From Emcibacter nanhaiensis (GTDB lineage Bacteria; Pseudomonadota; Alphaproteobacteria; Sphingomonadales; Emcibacteraceae), in contig NZ_VFIY01000010.1 in NCBI RefSeq assembly GCF_006385175.1, forward strand, positions 162,900 to 226,899: DNA of 64,000 nt. The letters run 5' to 3'. Under the pieces are notes generated by a model that saw only the letters and a list, made by a program, of their open reading frames with translations, was not told the DNA's origin and made no database searches. Shown piece by piece: positions 16,721-25,185 of this stretch (within the stretch, counting starts at the first letter, position 1; each line of letters starts with the position of its first letter). A program made the translations under genes and the position numbers.

Positions 16721-17617
16721 ATGCAGGATCTTAAAGGAAAAGTAGCCTTTGTCACCGGTGGCGGCTCCGGCGTCGCCCTCGGCCAGGCCAAGGTGTTTGC
16801 CGAAGAAGCCGGCATGAAAGTGGTCATTGCCGATGTCCGGCAAAACCACCTCGACGAGGCCATGGAATATTTTAGCGACAAGCAGGTCGACGTCCATGCC
16901 CTTCAACTGGACATCACCGACCGGGAAGCTTACGCCCGGGCCGCCGATGAAGCGGAAGAGGTATTCGGTCCGGTCCAGCTGCTGTGCAACACCGCCGGGG
17001 TGAGCCAGTTCGGCCCTATCGAACAGGCCACCTTTGATGACTGGGACTGGCAGATTGACGTGAACCTGAAAGGCATGATCAACGGCGTCATGACTTTCAT
17101 GCCGCGGATGATCGAAACCGGCAAGGGTGGGCACATCCTCAATACCGCCTCCATGTCCGCCTTCGTCGCCCTGCCCACCACCAGCATTTACTGCACCACC
17201 AAATTTGCGGTTCGCGGGTTTTCCGAATCCCTGCGGGTGGAAATGGACAAGTTTGATATCGGCGTGTCCATCCTGTGCCCGGGCGCGGTCAATACCAACA
17301 TCCACCGGGCCGTGGAAACCCGGCCGGAAAAATACGGCAAAACCGGCTATTATGGCCGCGACGAAAATGTCTTCGCCCACCTGAAATCGGTGATCGAGGG
17401 CGGGTTTGATCCGGTTGACCTGGGCCGGATCTGCCTGCAAGCCGTCAAGCGTGGCGACTTCTGGATCCTGCCCTATCCGGAATTCGTCCCGACCATCGAG
17501 GACCAAAATGCGGAAATCGTCGAGGCCCTCAAATCCTATGAGAACGACCCCGATTATCTGCGCCGCAAGAAACTGGCCGAAGAAACCGGCCAGGCCATGC
17601 CCGGAACTAAAAAATAA
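16721..17617 (+). CDS. SDR oxidoreductase, LigL/LigN/LigD-type Calpha-dehydrogenase-like
   Basis: A 298-residue short-chain dehydrogenase. It shows GKVAFVTGGGSGVALGQAKV, LDITDREAYARAADE, SQFGPIEQATFDDWDW and the catalytic SIYCTTK. These segments resemble LigD (which also has AYARAADE and FGPIE) and the related LigL and LigN. The second Calpha-dehydrogenase of the operon probably handles the opposite stereoisomer of the dimer alcohol. AGGAG lies 7 nt upstream of the ATG. It ends the operon at a strong bidirectional hairpin. Confidence 0.88.
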   Translation: MQDLKGKVAFVTGGGSGVALGQAKVFAEEAGMKVVIADVRQNHLDEAMEYFSDKQVDVHALQLDITDREAYARAADEAEEVFGPVQLLCNTAGVSQFGPIEQATFDDWDWQIDVNLKGMINGVMTFMPRMIETGKGGHILNTASMSAFVALPTTSIYCTTKFAVRGFSESLRVEMDKFDIGVSILCPGAVNTNIHRAVETRPEKYGKTGYYGRDENVFAHLKSVIEGGFDPVDLGRICLQAVKRGDFWILPYPEFVPTIEDQNAEIVEALKSYENDPDYLRRKKLAEETGQAMPGTKK

Positions 17618-17628
17618 GCATCACGTGA

Positions 17629-17650
17629 GGGGCCCGGAAACGGGCCCCTT
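17629..17650. terminator. Bidirectional hairpin terminator after the beta-ether operon
   Basis: An 8-bp GC-only stem (GGGGCCCG at 17629-17636 and CGGGCCCC at 17641-17648) with a GAAA tetraloop lies between two convergent genes. Only two T residues follow, so termination is inferred from stem strength and position. Confidence 0.65.
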
Positions 17651-17657
17651 CCTCTGT

Positions 17658-18509
17658 CTATTCCTTGGAAAAATAGGCAATCGCCCGGAACTCGATACTT
17701 TCCCGCTCGACGGCGTCAGAATGGCTGGTGTCGTGGAAGGCGGTATGGGCCGCCCGCCAGGCCCGGGAGTGATCGGAATCATAGAATTTAATGAAGATCA
17801 CCTCGTCGCGGGTCATGTCCGGGTAATACCACCAGACATGGTTTGGATTATGGTAGAAGATTGACGCCGCGACCATATCCTCCTCCCCCGGGATCGGGGC
17901 AAAGAGGGCATCCCCTTCCGGGATCTCATCCACATCAACTTTGGTGTTGGGAGTCCCTTCATTTTCGTCCATGCTCCTGAAATCACACAGCGCCAGCGGC
18001 CAGTCCTGGGGCGCGGGGCTGAGGGCCCGCCACAGGCTGAACATGATGAAGCGGTCATAACCCGGCCCATCGGGCACGGCTTTTTCATAGATTATTTTCG
18101 CCACTGTTTCAGCCGTCTTCGGCGTGAAGTCCACATGGGCCTCCCCGGCCGGCGGCTGCACTTTCTGTCCGGTGAGGCCTGACGAGCGCACCTGTCCGCC
18201 CATGGGGATCACCAGGTCTGCCCCGGTCCAGTCCCTGGCAATGTCCGCAACTTCCTGGGCATAGACCGTGTTGATGGCCTCATTATCCATGAAATCCGTC
18301 ACTGTGGTCACATGCTTGCGGAGTGCAAATCCGTGGGTGTCCAGGGAAAAGGGCTCCGCTGCCAGCCGGGCGTTGTGAATCTTTACCGGATAAGGCTGGT
18401 ACTCCCCGGTGTTATACTCCGCCCCTGGCGCCCAGAAACGGCGGTTGATCCGGGAAGTGGGGATCAGATATTTGATTTCTGCATCAACAGGTTGTGCGAC
18501 TTCAGCCAT
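17658..18509 (-). CDS. CmcJ/NvfI (AsaB-like) family oxidoreductase
   Basis: About 283 residues. The family pattern is clear: WPLALCDFRSMDE, then NPNHVWWYYPDMTRDEVIFI, DSDHSRAWRAAHTAFHD and ERESIEFRAIAYF. This is the CmcJ/NvfI group, which contains Fe(II)/2-oxoglutarate-type fungal enzymes and the cephamycin-related CmcJ; bacterial members are mostly uncharacterised. The ATG at 18509 is chosen because the preceding 75 codons of the open frame lack family similarity and GAGAG lies upstream. It is convergent with the beta-ether operon. Hydroxylation or O-demethylation of an aromatic is possible but unproven. Confidence 0.72.
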   Translation of the reverse strand: MAEVAQPVDAEIKYLIPTSRINRRFWAPGAEYNTGEYQPYPVKIHNARLAAEPFSLDTHGFALRKHVTTVTDFMDNEAINTVYAQEVADIARDWTGADLVIPMGGQVRSSGLTGQKVQPPAGEAHVDFTPKTAETVAKIIYEKAVPDGPGYDRFIMFSLWRALSPAPQDWPLALCDFRSMDENEGTPNTKVDVDEIPEGDALFAPIPGEEDMVAASIFYHNPNHVWWYYPDMTRDEVIFIKFYDSDHSRAWRAAHTAFHDTSHSDAVERESIEFRAIAYFSKE

Positions 18510-18773
18510 TGTAACTCTCGTTGTGAAAACGTCCCTATATTTGTATGAGTTACATACTATATCAGCCGTTACTATAGGGTGCAAGAATTCCTGCCGTGGC
18601 TCAGTCCTGATTACGGCGCACTGAGTTTGCCGGAATCCCGCCGTTTCCCTTTTATGTGAAACAGGGACCGGGCAAACAAGCGCCGGTGCGGTTTCCTTCA
18701 TCTGCCTGATGATATATTGTGACACTACCGCCAAAGGGCAGTGCCGCCTTGTTTATGTTTTTTAAATTCTAGC

Positions 18774-18815
18774 GGGGGAGCATACTGATTGCACCGTGTA
18801 GCAGAATGCTCCCCC
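18774..18815 (-). terminator. Hairpin downstream of the ferredoxin/P450 operon
   Basis: A 10-bp perfect stem (GGGGGAGCAT at 18774-18783 and ATGCTCCCCC at 18806-18815). It lies 8 bases beyond the ferredoxin stop on the minus strand, without a clean U-tract. The rest of 18510-18822 holds the upstream region of the CmcJ-like gene and no coding sequence. Confidence 0.5.
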
Positions 18816-18822
18816 TCCCCCT

Positions 18823-19143
18823 CTAGTGTTGGGATTCCGGTGTCCGGACGACCAGGCCGTCAAGTTCTTCTGTGATGGTTATCTGGCATCCGAGGCGGCT
18901 GTTGTCCCGGATGTTGCCTGCATAATCGAGCATGGCGGCTTCGTCATCGTTCGGCGGGCCGACCTTGTCGATCCATGCAGGTTCCACATAGACGTGACAG
19001 GTGGCGCAGGAACAGAAGCCCCCGCAATCACCGTCGATTCCGGGCACGCCATTGTCGACGGCAGTTTGCATGACAGTACTGCCTTCCGACGCTTCCACGA
19101 CATGCTCTTCACCGTCATACTCGATATATGTAATCTTAGGCAT
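18823..19143 (-). CDS. [2Fe-2S] ferredoxin, putidaredoxin type
   Basis: A 106-residue adrenodoxin/putidaredoxin-like ferredoxin. The cluster ligands are in [11 protein letters not shown] (about residues 40-50), with the fourth Cys in RLGCQITI (about 86). It follows the P450 gene by 14 nt, the normal layout for a class I P450 electron donor. GGAGG precedes the start. No cognate ferredoxin reductase is encoded nearby. Confidence 0.93.
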   Translation of the reverse strand: MPKITYIEYDGEEHVVEASEGSTVMQTAVDNGVPGIDGDCGGFCSCATCHVYVEPAWIDKVGPPNDDEAAMLDYAGNIRDNSRLGCQITITEELDGLVVRTPESQH

Positions 19144-19157
19144 CTGGGAAACCTCCG

Positions 19158-20381
19158 TCAGGCTGCCGGAGCCTGTTCAAACTCAATCGGCAGGCCTTCA
19201 AGTCCCCAGACCCCGTAGAACGGACGCCAGGTCACCTCTCCGGTCAGTTTCGGGTTCTTGACGCGCTGGGCGATCAGATGCATGCCTTCCGCAATCTGGG
19301 CGCGGGCAATAAACTGCCCCAGGCAGATATGCATTCCACGACCAAAGGCAATATGCCGGACTGAGCGTTTCTTCTCGGGATCAAAGGTATCGGCATCGTC
19401 AAATACTGACGGATCGCGCCCGGCAATACTGACAGGGAAGAATAACATGCTGCCGACCGGGAAATGAACATCCCGATACGTGATCTCTTCAGTCGTCATC
19501 CGTGGAATATTGGCCACGCTGTGGTAGCGGAAGGCCTCTTCCGTCACCTTTTCACAGTAAGCCATGTCCACGGCACAGCGTTCATACATCTCCGGATATT
19601 GAAGCATTTCATACATCATCAGTGTCATGATGTTTTTTGACGTATCGTAGCCGGCGCCGAACAGGAAAATCAGCAAATCATAAAACTGACGCTCGGTCAG
19701 TCCGCCTTCATCCAGTGCCTTGATCAGGATATCAAGCAGTTCCCCGCCTTTTTCCGGTCGTTTTCCAGCCCGCCGCTCGGCAACCAGGTCATGGACAAAG
19801 CCGTCCAGCACCTCGGTGGCTTCATTCAGCGCCGGCACCAGGTTCGGGTCCATGGAGAAAGCCCGGCCGATTGTCTCGAGCGAAGAGCGCAGGCGCGGCA
19901 CCTCATTGTGATCCGCGCCGATCATGGCACAGATGACGCCGACAGGGTAATAGGCGATAAACTCCTCAAAATCGAAAACACCTTTCGGAAGCCACTCATT
20001 GAGCTGCCTGTTAATAACTTCCTGCATATAGACCCGGTTGGCATTCGCCTGGCGCGGTGAAAACAACGGCGTCACCACATTGCGCAACTGGGTATGAACA
20101 TCACCAGACGAGGCGACGATAGACTCTTCAGTCAGCCGGCCCCAGGGGGTGCCATGCGCCCCGTAGATCGCAACAATGCCTTCCAGGGCCGACTTCATCT
20201 TGTCGTCCTGGATCAGCAAATCCTTCATGGCGTCATATTGGGTAATCACATAGCCAAAGGCGCATTTCGCCAGCCAGGGGTGCTTTTCCCGGGCATCGTT
20301 AAAATAAGGGATGGGATCCGCTGCAAACTCGGGCGTTTCCATCGGCAAATGCGGCAGAGCCAGATCTTTTACTTGTTCCAT
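19158..20381 (-). CDS. Cytochrome P450 (class I bacterial type)
   Basis: A 407-residue soluble P450. The haem-binding loop is [10 protein letters not shown] with the thiolate Cys353. The K-helix ExxR is Glu282-Arg285 (EEAFRY), and the I-helix is [10 protein letters not shown], in which the usual second Thr of the AGxDTT motif is Ser. The N-terminus has no membrane anchor. It should monooxygenate a hydrophobic substrate using the ferredoxin encoded 14 nt downstream. The divergent TetR gene, with its tandem operators in the shared 213-bp intergenic region, probably controls it. The substrate is unknown. Confidence 0.93.
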   Translation of the reverse strand: MEQVKDLALPHLPMETPEFAADPIPYFNDAREKHPWLAKCAFGYVITQYDAMKDLLIQDDKMKSALEGIVAIYGAHGTPWGRLTEESIVASSGDVHTQLRNVVTPLFSPRQANANRVYMQEVINRQLNEWLPKGVFDFEEFIAYYPVGVICAMIGADHNEVPRLRSSLETIGRAFSMDPNLVPALNEATEVLDGFVHDLVAERRAGKRPEKGGELLDILIKALDEGGLTERQFYDLLIFLFGAGYDTSKNIMTLMMYEMLQYPEMYERCAVDMAYCEKVTEEAFRYHSVANIPRMTTEEITYRDVHFPVGSMLFFPVSIAGRDPSVFDDADTFDPEKKRSVRHIAFGRGMHICLGQFIARAQIAEGMHLIAQRVKNPKLTGEVTWRPFYGVWGLEGLPIEFEQAPAA

Positions 20382-20526
20382 TTCAGGTATACTCCCTGGT
20401 TAAACGTTATCTCGCTTGAATTCTCATTCCAAATCGGGTTTGTTAGATAAATCCTGCCCTTGGTCCCGGCTGTTATTGCCCCCCAGGATGGTTAGGGCTT
20501 GTTTTTTGTATGGTTTTTGTCATAAA

Positions 20527-20544
20527 GTAAACTATATCGTTTAT
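20527..20544. promoter_or_regulatory. TetR operator candidate, copy 1
   Basis: GTAAAC-N6-GTTTAT, a near-palindrome between the divergent P450 and TetR genes. A second copy with the same half-sites lies 28 bp further on. Confidence 0.5.
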
Positions 20545-20554
20545 TTTTTGACAT

Positions 20555-20572
20555 GTAAACCAGATAGTTTCC
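20555..20572. promoter_or_regulatory. TetR operator candidate, copy 2
   Basis: GTAAAC-N6-GTTTCC, with the same half-sites and spacing as copy 1, 23 bp before the TetR start. The placement fits autorepression plus control of the P450 operon. Confidence 0.5.
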
Positions 20573-20594
20573 TTTTTCAAGGTAAAAATGAGAA

Positions 20595-21260
20595 ATGAAT
20601 AACGATACAGCAAAAATTACCACCCAGCCCCCGTCCTCGGCGCGGGACCGCCGCCGCCAGGCCAAGATCCGCCAGATCGTCTCGGCGGCGACGGAAGTCT
20701 TTCTGGAGGATGGTTTTTCCGCGGCGAGCATGGACAAGATTGTTGAACGGGCGGGCGTCTCCAAGCGGACGCTCTATAATTATTATGACAGCAAGGAAGA
20801 CATTTTCTTTGATGTCATGCAGATGCAGCTTGGCGCCATCTGGGTCAGTTTCGAGCCGGATCGTTATGAATCCGAAGCATGGGGTGAACAGTTGCGGCGG
20901 ATAGGTATCGAAATGCTGCGGATCGCCAACTCGCCCGTCACCCTGGCCCTGTTTCGAACCGTTGTCGCAGAATCACAACGCTTCCCCTTACTTGCTCAAC
21001 AGTTTTTCGATGAAAGTTTTGGCAAACTGCTGGACGCCATCGCCAATATACTCGAGCAGGCGATAAAAAGCGGGGATATCCGGCTGACCGACCCGAAGGA
21101 AGCGGCAGACTATTTCCTCGATCTGCTGACAGGTACCGCCTATCAGTCCATTATGGTCGGCGTGAAACCTCCCATGAATGACAAGGAAATCAGAGGCCGT
21201 ACCGAGCGGGCCCTGAATTATTTCCTGGAAACATTTAAGCTTGATCCGGACGTAACCTGA
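20595..21260 (+). CDS. TetR/AcrR-family transcriptional regulator
   Basis: A 221-residue regulator. The N-terminal helix-turn-helix (about residues 18-65) reads IVSAATEVFLEDGFSAASMD then VSKRTLYNYYDSKEDIF, the standard TetR_N pattern. The C-terminal half matches the AcrR-like ligand domain. It is divergent from the P450, with two matching near-palindromes between them, so local autorepression and ligand-induced release of the P450 operon is the likely mode of action. Confidence 0.92.
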   Translation: MNNDTAKITTQPPSSARDRRRQAKIRQIVSAATEVFLEDGFSAASMDKIVERAGVSKRTLYNYYDSKEDIFFDVMQMQLGAIWVSFEPDRYESEAWGEQLRRIGIEMLRIANSPVTLALFRTVVAESQRFPLLAQQFFDESFGKLLDAIANILEQAIKSGDIRLTDPKEAADYFLDLLTGTAYQSIMVGVKPPMNDKEIRGRTERALNYFLETFKLDPDVT

Positions 21261-21326
21261 TACGGGAAGGACAATGAAGGCTAGCTCCGGGGCTGTTTCA
21301 CCCCGGAGCTATAACCGAAAAATCGT

Positions 21327-21660
21327 TTAGCTCTGCTCTTCCGACAGGTGGACGACAATACCGTCCTGTTCGCGAAGGATATATTCGGCGGCATCCGGCA
21401 GGAAGATGCCGCTTGCAGGACAAATATTTTCCCGGAATATAGATGGTCGGAATAGCCAAACTCATCGGCCATGGTCCGGATGCCGGCAAGATGGAGCATA
21501 TCATTGATATAGGTCCCCTGCCCGGCCTAAACCCGCTTGGCATGAGATAAAGGACAAGCTGGTTCCGCCGTGGCAGGGACCGGAGACGATCCAGGCGCCG
21601 GTTCAGGTCCCGGGCGGCGTTCTCTGCACGCTTTTGCCGCCCCAGGGCACCACCCACGGC
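21327..21660 (-). pseudogene. Decayed remnant, possibly a BtuF/FecB-type periplasmic binding protein
   Basis: No intact gene spans 21261-21793. On the minus strand, coding-like pieces lie in different frames. One reads LNRRLDRLRSLPRRNQLVLY (about 21621-21540). A second, in another frame after a TAG at 21527-21529, reads AGQGTYINDMLHLAGIRTMA (from 21526). A third reads FLPDAAEYILREQDGIVVHL and ends at TAA 21327-21329. The first two resemble the middle of periplasmic iron/cobalamin-binding proteins, where a GYTAGxGTLxDDLLxxAG pattern follows a VLYL strand. At least two frameshifts separate the pieces. The family assignment is tentative. Confidence 0.4.
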
Positions 21661-21734
21661 CGGATATACACAGGGTTTTGAAATTGTGCACTGCAGGAAT
21701 AAATGCTGATTTTTCAGCTTTACTGACCATATCA

Positions 21735-21749
21735 CATCTAATATGCTAG
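21735..21749 (-). promoter_or_regulatory. Motif B operator candidate (CTAGCATATTAGATG)
   Basis: Minus-strand match to the recurrent CTAGNATNTTAG motif, 44 bp before the start of the carboxymuconolactone-decarboxylase-family gene. Confidence 0.5.
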
Positions 21750-21793
21750 TATATAAACAGGTATACACAGCATTTTTACACAACGAGAAACAA

Positions 21794-22354
21794 ATGGCCT
21801 TAAAGTCACCCCGTATTGCCCCCCTTAACCTGGATGACCTGACAGATGAGCAGATCACCGTGCTGGGGGATCGCAATGACCCCCGTTGCGAACTCAATTT
21901 CTTCAAGGTGATGATCCAGCACCCCGACCTGCTGAAAAATTACACCCCCTTTGCCATGCAGCTGGGCCGAACGCCGACCCTGCCCTTCCGGGATAAGGAA
22001 ATCCTGATCCTGCGCACCCTGACGCTGTGTCAGGAAGAATATGAACTGGCCCATCATCACCTTATCGCCCGGCAGGCCGCCGGTTTGACGGATGACGAGT
22101 TTGAGGCCGCCAGGAGCGGCAAAGGCCTGGATGCCGCTGACCAGGTCCTGGCCCGGACGGCAGAGGAACTTGTCGGCAACCAGTGTATTTCAGATGAAAC
22201 CTGGGCCGCGCTGGCGGAACGTTATTCACAGGGACAGCTGATCGAGCTTGTGTTCATGGTCGCCAACTATACGCTCTTGTCCATGGTCAACAACAGCCTG
22301 GGGATCCAGCCGGAGCATAATGTCGAGGAAACCTGGAAGCCCACCGACAAGTAG
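21794..22354 (+). CDS. Carboxymuconolactone decarboxylase (CMD/AhpD) family protein
   Basis: About 186 residues from the ATG at 21794; the in-frame ATG at 21743 overlaps the motif B site and adds unrelated residues. The central helix pair LPFRDKEILILRTLTLCQEE then YELAHHHLIARQAAGLTDDE is the CMD-family core. It retains the E-x-x-H-H-x-x-A segment but lacks the CxxC of AhpD peroxidases. Such proteins can be gamma-carboxymuconolactone decarboxylases or peroxidase-like. It begins a plus-strand cluster with a DUF1145 protein and a nitronate monooxygenase, and probably supports aromatic catabolism. Confidence 0.83.
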   Translation: MALKSPRIAPLNLDDLTDEQITVLGDRNDPRCELNFFKVMIQHPDLLKNYTPFAMQLGRTPTLPFRDKEILILRTLTLCQEEYELAHHHLIARQAAGLTDDEFEAARSGKGLDAADQVLARTAEELVGNQCISDETWAALAERYSQGQLIELVFMVANYTLLSMVNNSLGIQPEHNVEETWKPTDK

Positions 22355-22382
22355 TATTCCCGGTAATTCAAGGAACTCCCCA

Positions 22383-22688
22383 ATGACTTTCTTTTACAAA
22401 GTGGGCCAAATACTGTGCATCGCCATCTGGGCAACGGCCATCTATAACCTCCTGCTGCCCTTCCCCGGCATCTGGTACACCATCGCTCTCTATTTCCTGA
22501 TCATCATGGTGGTTATCCACCTTGCTGAGTGGCTCGTCCTGAGACGCCGGCTCGATCAGCTCGGCTGCCAGGGTGGCGGGACGTTCCTGAAGGTCTTTAT
22601 TTTCGGCTTTTTCTGGTGGTTGCCGATCCTGCTTGAAGGCAGGAAAAATGCCGACGGGCTAAATCCTGCGGAAGCCGCAAATGACTGA
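22383..22688 (+). CDS. Small membrane protein, DUF1145-like
   Basis: A 101-residue protein with about three transmembrane segments (ILCIAIWATAIYNLLLPFPG, YTIALYFLIIMVVIHLAEWL and VFIFGFFWWLPILL). The PFPG and HLxE motifs resemble DUF1145 proteins. The function is unknown. Its last 8 nt overlap the start of the nitronate monooxygenase (ATGACTGA), which makes translational coupling likely. Confidence 0.7.
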   Translation: MTFFYKVGQILCIAIWATAIYNLLLPFPGIWYTIALYFLIIMVVIHLAEWLVLRRRLDQLGCQGGGTFLKVFIFGFFWWLPILLEGRKNADGLNPAEAAND

Positions 22689-23646
22689 TACAGCATTCTC
22701 TACTTTGACCAAGCGGCTGCAACTTCCCGCCATTGGCGCGCCCATGTTCCTGATTTCCAATCCGGACCTTGTTATCGCCCAATGCAAGGCGGGTATCATC
22801 GGCACTTTCCCCGCCCTCAATGCGCGCCCTTCCTCAATGCTGGCGGAGTGGCTGGAAAGAATCAACGACGAACTTGCCGCCCATGACAAAGCCAATCCTG
22901 ATAATCCTTCTGCCCCGTTTGCCGTCAATCTGATCGTGCACAAAAGCAACCCGCGGCTTGAAGAGGACCTGGAGCTGTGTGTGAAACACAGGGTCCCGGT
23001 TGTCGTCACCTCGCTCGGCGCCCGTGAAGACGTCAATAGTAGGGTCAAGGGATACGGGGGAATTGTCCTGCATGATGTCATCAACAACCGCTTTGCCCAC
23101 AAGGCCATCGAAAAGGGCGCTTCGGGCCTGATCGCCGTCGCGGCCGGCGCCGGCGGTCACGCAGGCGTTACCTCGCCTTTTGCATTGATTCGGGAAATCA
23201 GGGAATGGTTTGACGGCCCGCTTGCCCTGTCCGGCGCGATCTCGCATGGCGCCTCGATCCTTGCGGCCCTGGCCTGCGGCGCCGACCTGGCCTACATGGG
23301 CTCGGTCTTTATCGCCACCCACGAAGCCAACGCGGCCGAAGCCTATAAACAAATGATTCTCGACAGCTCCGCCAAGGATATCCTGTACACCAACCAGTTC
23401 ACCGGTGTTCACGGCAATTACCTGATTCCCTCGATCATCGCCGCGGGCCTTGATCCCGATAACCTGCCCGGCAGCAACCCGTCAGCGATGGACTTTGGTG
23501 ACAATGATGCGTCTGATGCCAAAGCCTGGCGCGATATCTGGGGAGCCGGCCAGGGAATCGGCATTATTCATGAAAAAGCCAGTACTGCAGACGTCGTTTC
23601 TCGCCTGAAGGCAGAGTTTATCACCGCCAAACAACGGCTCACCTGA
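22681..23646 (+). CDS. Nitronate monooxygenase / 2-nitropropane dioxygenase-family FMN protein
   Basis: A 321-residue FMN-dependent TIM-barrel protein. The early segment LPAIGAPMFLISNPDLVIAQ and the loop VAAGAGGHAGVTSPFALIRE (with the histidine typical of the family) identify it. In catabolic clusters such proteins often act as enoyl reductase-like or oxidase-like flavoenzymes rather than on nitro compounds, so the name is a family label. It belongs to a small operon with the CMD-family and DUF1145 genes. Confidence 0.87.
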   Translation: MTDTAFSTLTKRLQLPAIGAPMFLISNPDLVIAQCKAGIIGTFPALNARPSSMLAEWLERINDELAAHDKANPDNPSAPFAVNLIVHKSNPRLEEDLELCVKHRVPVVVTSLGAREDVNSRVKGYGGIVLHDVINNRFAHKAIEKGASGLIAVAAGAGGHAGVTSPFALIREIREWFDGPLALSGAISHGASILAALACGADLAYMGSVFIATHEANAAEAYKQMILDSSAKDILYTNQFTGVHGNYLIPSIIAAGLDPDNLPGSNPSAMDFGDNDASDAKAWRDIWGAGQGIGIIHEKASTADVVSRLKAEFITAKQRLT

Positions 23647-23699
23647 CTGCGGGCCAGATACGATTTTTCCCAGATCCCTGTTGATCTTTGCGAACTATT

Positions 23700-23714
23700 A
23701 TACTAATATACTAG
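23700..23714 (-). promoter_or_regulatory. Motif B operator candidate (CTAGTATATTAGTAT)
   Basis: Best match to the CTAGNATNTTAGTAT consensus, 63 bp before the second P450 gene. Confidence 0.55.
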
Positions 23715-23776
23715 TTGTAAGGGTTGGTAACCAGGACCGCCCTGCGTGATTTGTTATTTATTAAAAAGGATACACA

Positions 23777-25084
23777 ATGGTTTCGAACGAGCTAGAAGGA
23801 AAAGAAGCGGGAACCTGCCCCGTAAGTGGGCACATCGACCTGAGCAAGACAACCCTGACCGACCCGGAAATTCTCGCTCATCCGAACGACTTCTATAAGA
23901 CCGTTCGCACCGAAGACCCGGTTCACTATGACGAAAAACTCGGGATGTATCTGATCTCCCGCTATGATGACCTGCAGACTGTGCTGCGGGACCCGATCAC
24001 TTTTTCGGTCAAGAAAGGCTTCAAGGAAAACTATGCCAAAGGCTTTCAGGAAGAACTGAAAGAACGCCTGGCCAACGAAGCCGGCGGTTTCTTTGAAGAA
24101 GCCATCATGACCGACCCGCCGGAGCACACCCGTGCCCGCCGGTTGCTGGACGGCGCCTTTACCGCTCACCGGGTGAGAGAACTTCAGCCTGCCATCACCA
24201 AACTGGTCGCGGATATTATCGAGGGTCTTCTGGAAAAGGGCGAAGCGGAAATCTTCAGCGACTTTGCCGTACCGATCACCAGCGCCATCATCTGTGAGCA
24301 GCTCGGTGTTGATCTGCCGTCGGAAACCATTCAGCGCTGGGCCCTGGCCTTTACGCAGCAGATCAGCCGCATGACCAACCGTGAAGATTTTGAGGAACTG
24401 GCCAAGGAACTGATTGACCTGCAGAAATTCATTATTGAGCAGATCAAACATCGTCAGGAAAACCCCTCGGAGGATATGATTTCCGACCTGATACACGCCC
24501 GGGCGGAAGGGGAAGAAAATCCCACCCTCAGCTTCGGAGAAACCGTCGGCCTGGTGCGGGCGCTGCTGATTGCCGGTAACGAAACCACGGCGACGGCCCT
24601 GACCACCATGTTCTATGTCCTGGCTACCCGGCCGGATCTGGTAAAATTGCTGCAGGACAACTTTGATGACGATCGCCTGTACCAGCGGTTTGTCGAGGAG
24701 CTTCTCCGCTACGACCCGCCGGTCCGCGGCCTCACCCGCATGACCACGAAAGAAGTGGAGGTTGGCGGCGTTACCCTGCCGGAAGGCGCGCACCTGTTGC
24801 TGCTCTATGCCTCCGCCAACGACGACGAGACGCAATTCACCTGCCCGCGCGATTTTGATGTGGAACGGTCCAATGTGGGACGTCACATGTCATTCGGCGG
24901 CGGCGTGCACCGTTGCGCCGGCGCCGCGCTGGCGAGGATGGAACTTAAAGTGGCGGCCCGGGAGATCATCCGGCGTATGGATAATATCAAACTGGCCATT
25001 CCGGAAGAGGACATCAAATACCTCCCGACCATTGCCACACATACCATCTCCAATCTGCAGGTATCCTTCACCCGCAGGTCGTAA
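23777..25084 (+). CDS. Cytochrome P450 (second, class I bacterial type)
   Basis: A 435-residue soluble P450. The haem loop is FGGGVHRCAG with Cys380; the I-helix is LLIAGNETTATAL (canonical, with Glu for Asp) and the K-helix EELLRY supplies ExxR. The opening (CPVSGHIDLSKTTLTDPEIL) resembles catabolic P450s acting on terpenoids or steroids. It heads a plus-strand series with an SDR alcohol dehydrogenase, a ferredoxin, RibB-like and meta-hydrolase genes. A hydroxylation-then-oxidation pair on an alicyclic or alkyl carbon is likely. AAGGA precedes the ATG. Motif B upstream suggests pathway-level control. Confidence 0.93.
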   Translation: MVSNELEGKEAGTCPVSGHIDLSKTTLTDPEILAHPNDFYKTVRTEDPVHYDEKLGMYLISRYDDLQTVLRDPITFSVKKGFKENYAKGFQEELKERLANEAGGFFEEAIMTDPPEHTRARRLLDGAFTAHRVRELQPAITKLVADIIEGLLEKGEAEIFSDFAVPITSAIICEQLGVDLPSETIQRWALAFTQQISRMTNREDFEELAKELIDLQKFIIEQIKHRQENPSEDMISDLIHARAEGEENPTLSFGETVGLVRALLIAGNETTATALTTMFYVLATRPDLVKLLQDNFDDDRLYQRFVEELLRYDPPVRGLTRMTTKEVEVGGVTLPEGAHLLLLYASANDDETQFTCPRDFDVERSNVGRHMSFGGGVHRCAGAALARMELKVAAREIIRRMDNIKLAIPEEDIKYLPTIATHTISNLQVSFTRRS

Positions 25085-25185
25085 TTGCACGGGATTAACG
25101 TATCCTGCAGCTAACAAAAACTGTGCCAGGCCTGATTCCAACATCGGCTCTGGCACACCTGTTCCAGCCAGATAGGGAGAAGACA

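Noticed and set aside
21298..21906. A 202-codon minus-strand open frame taken as one gene
   Set aside because: Only its middle part looks coding; its start overlaps the CMD-family gene and its end is out of frame with the next remnant piece. It is treated as part of a pseudogene instead.
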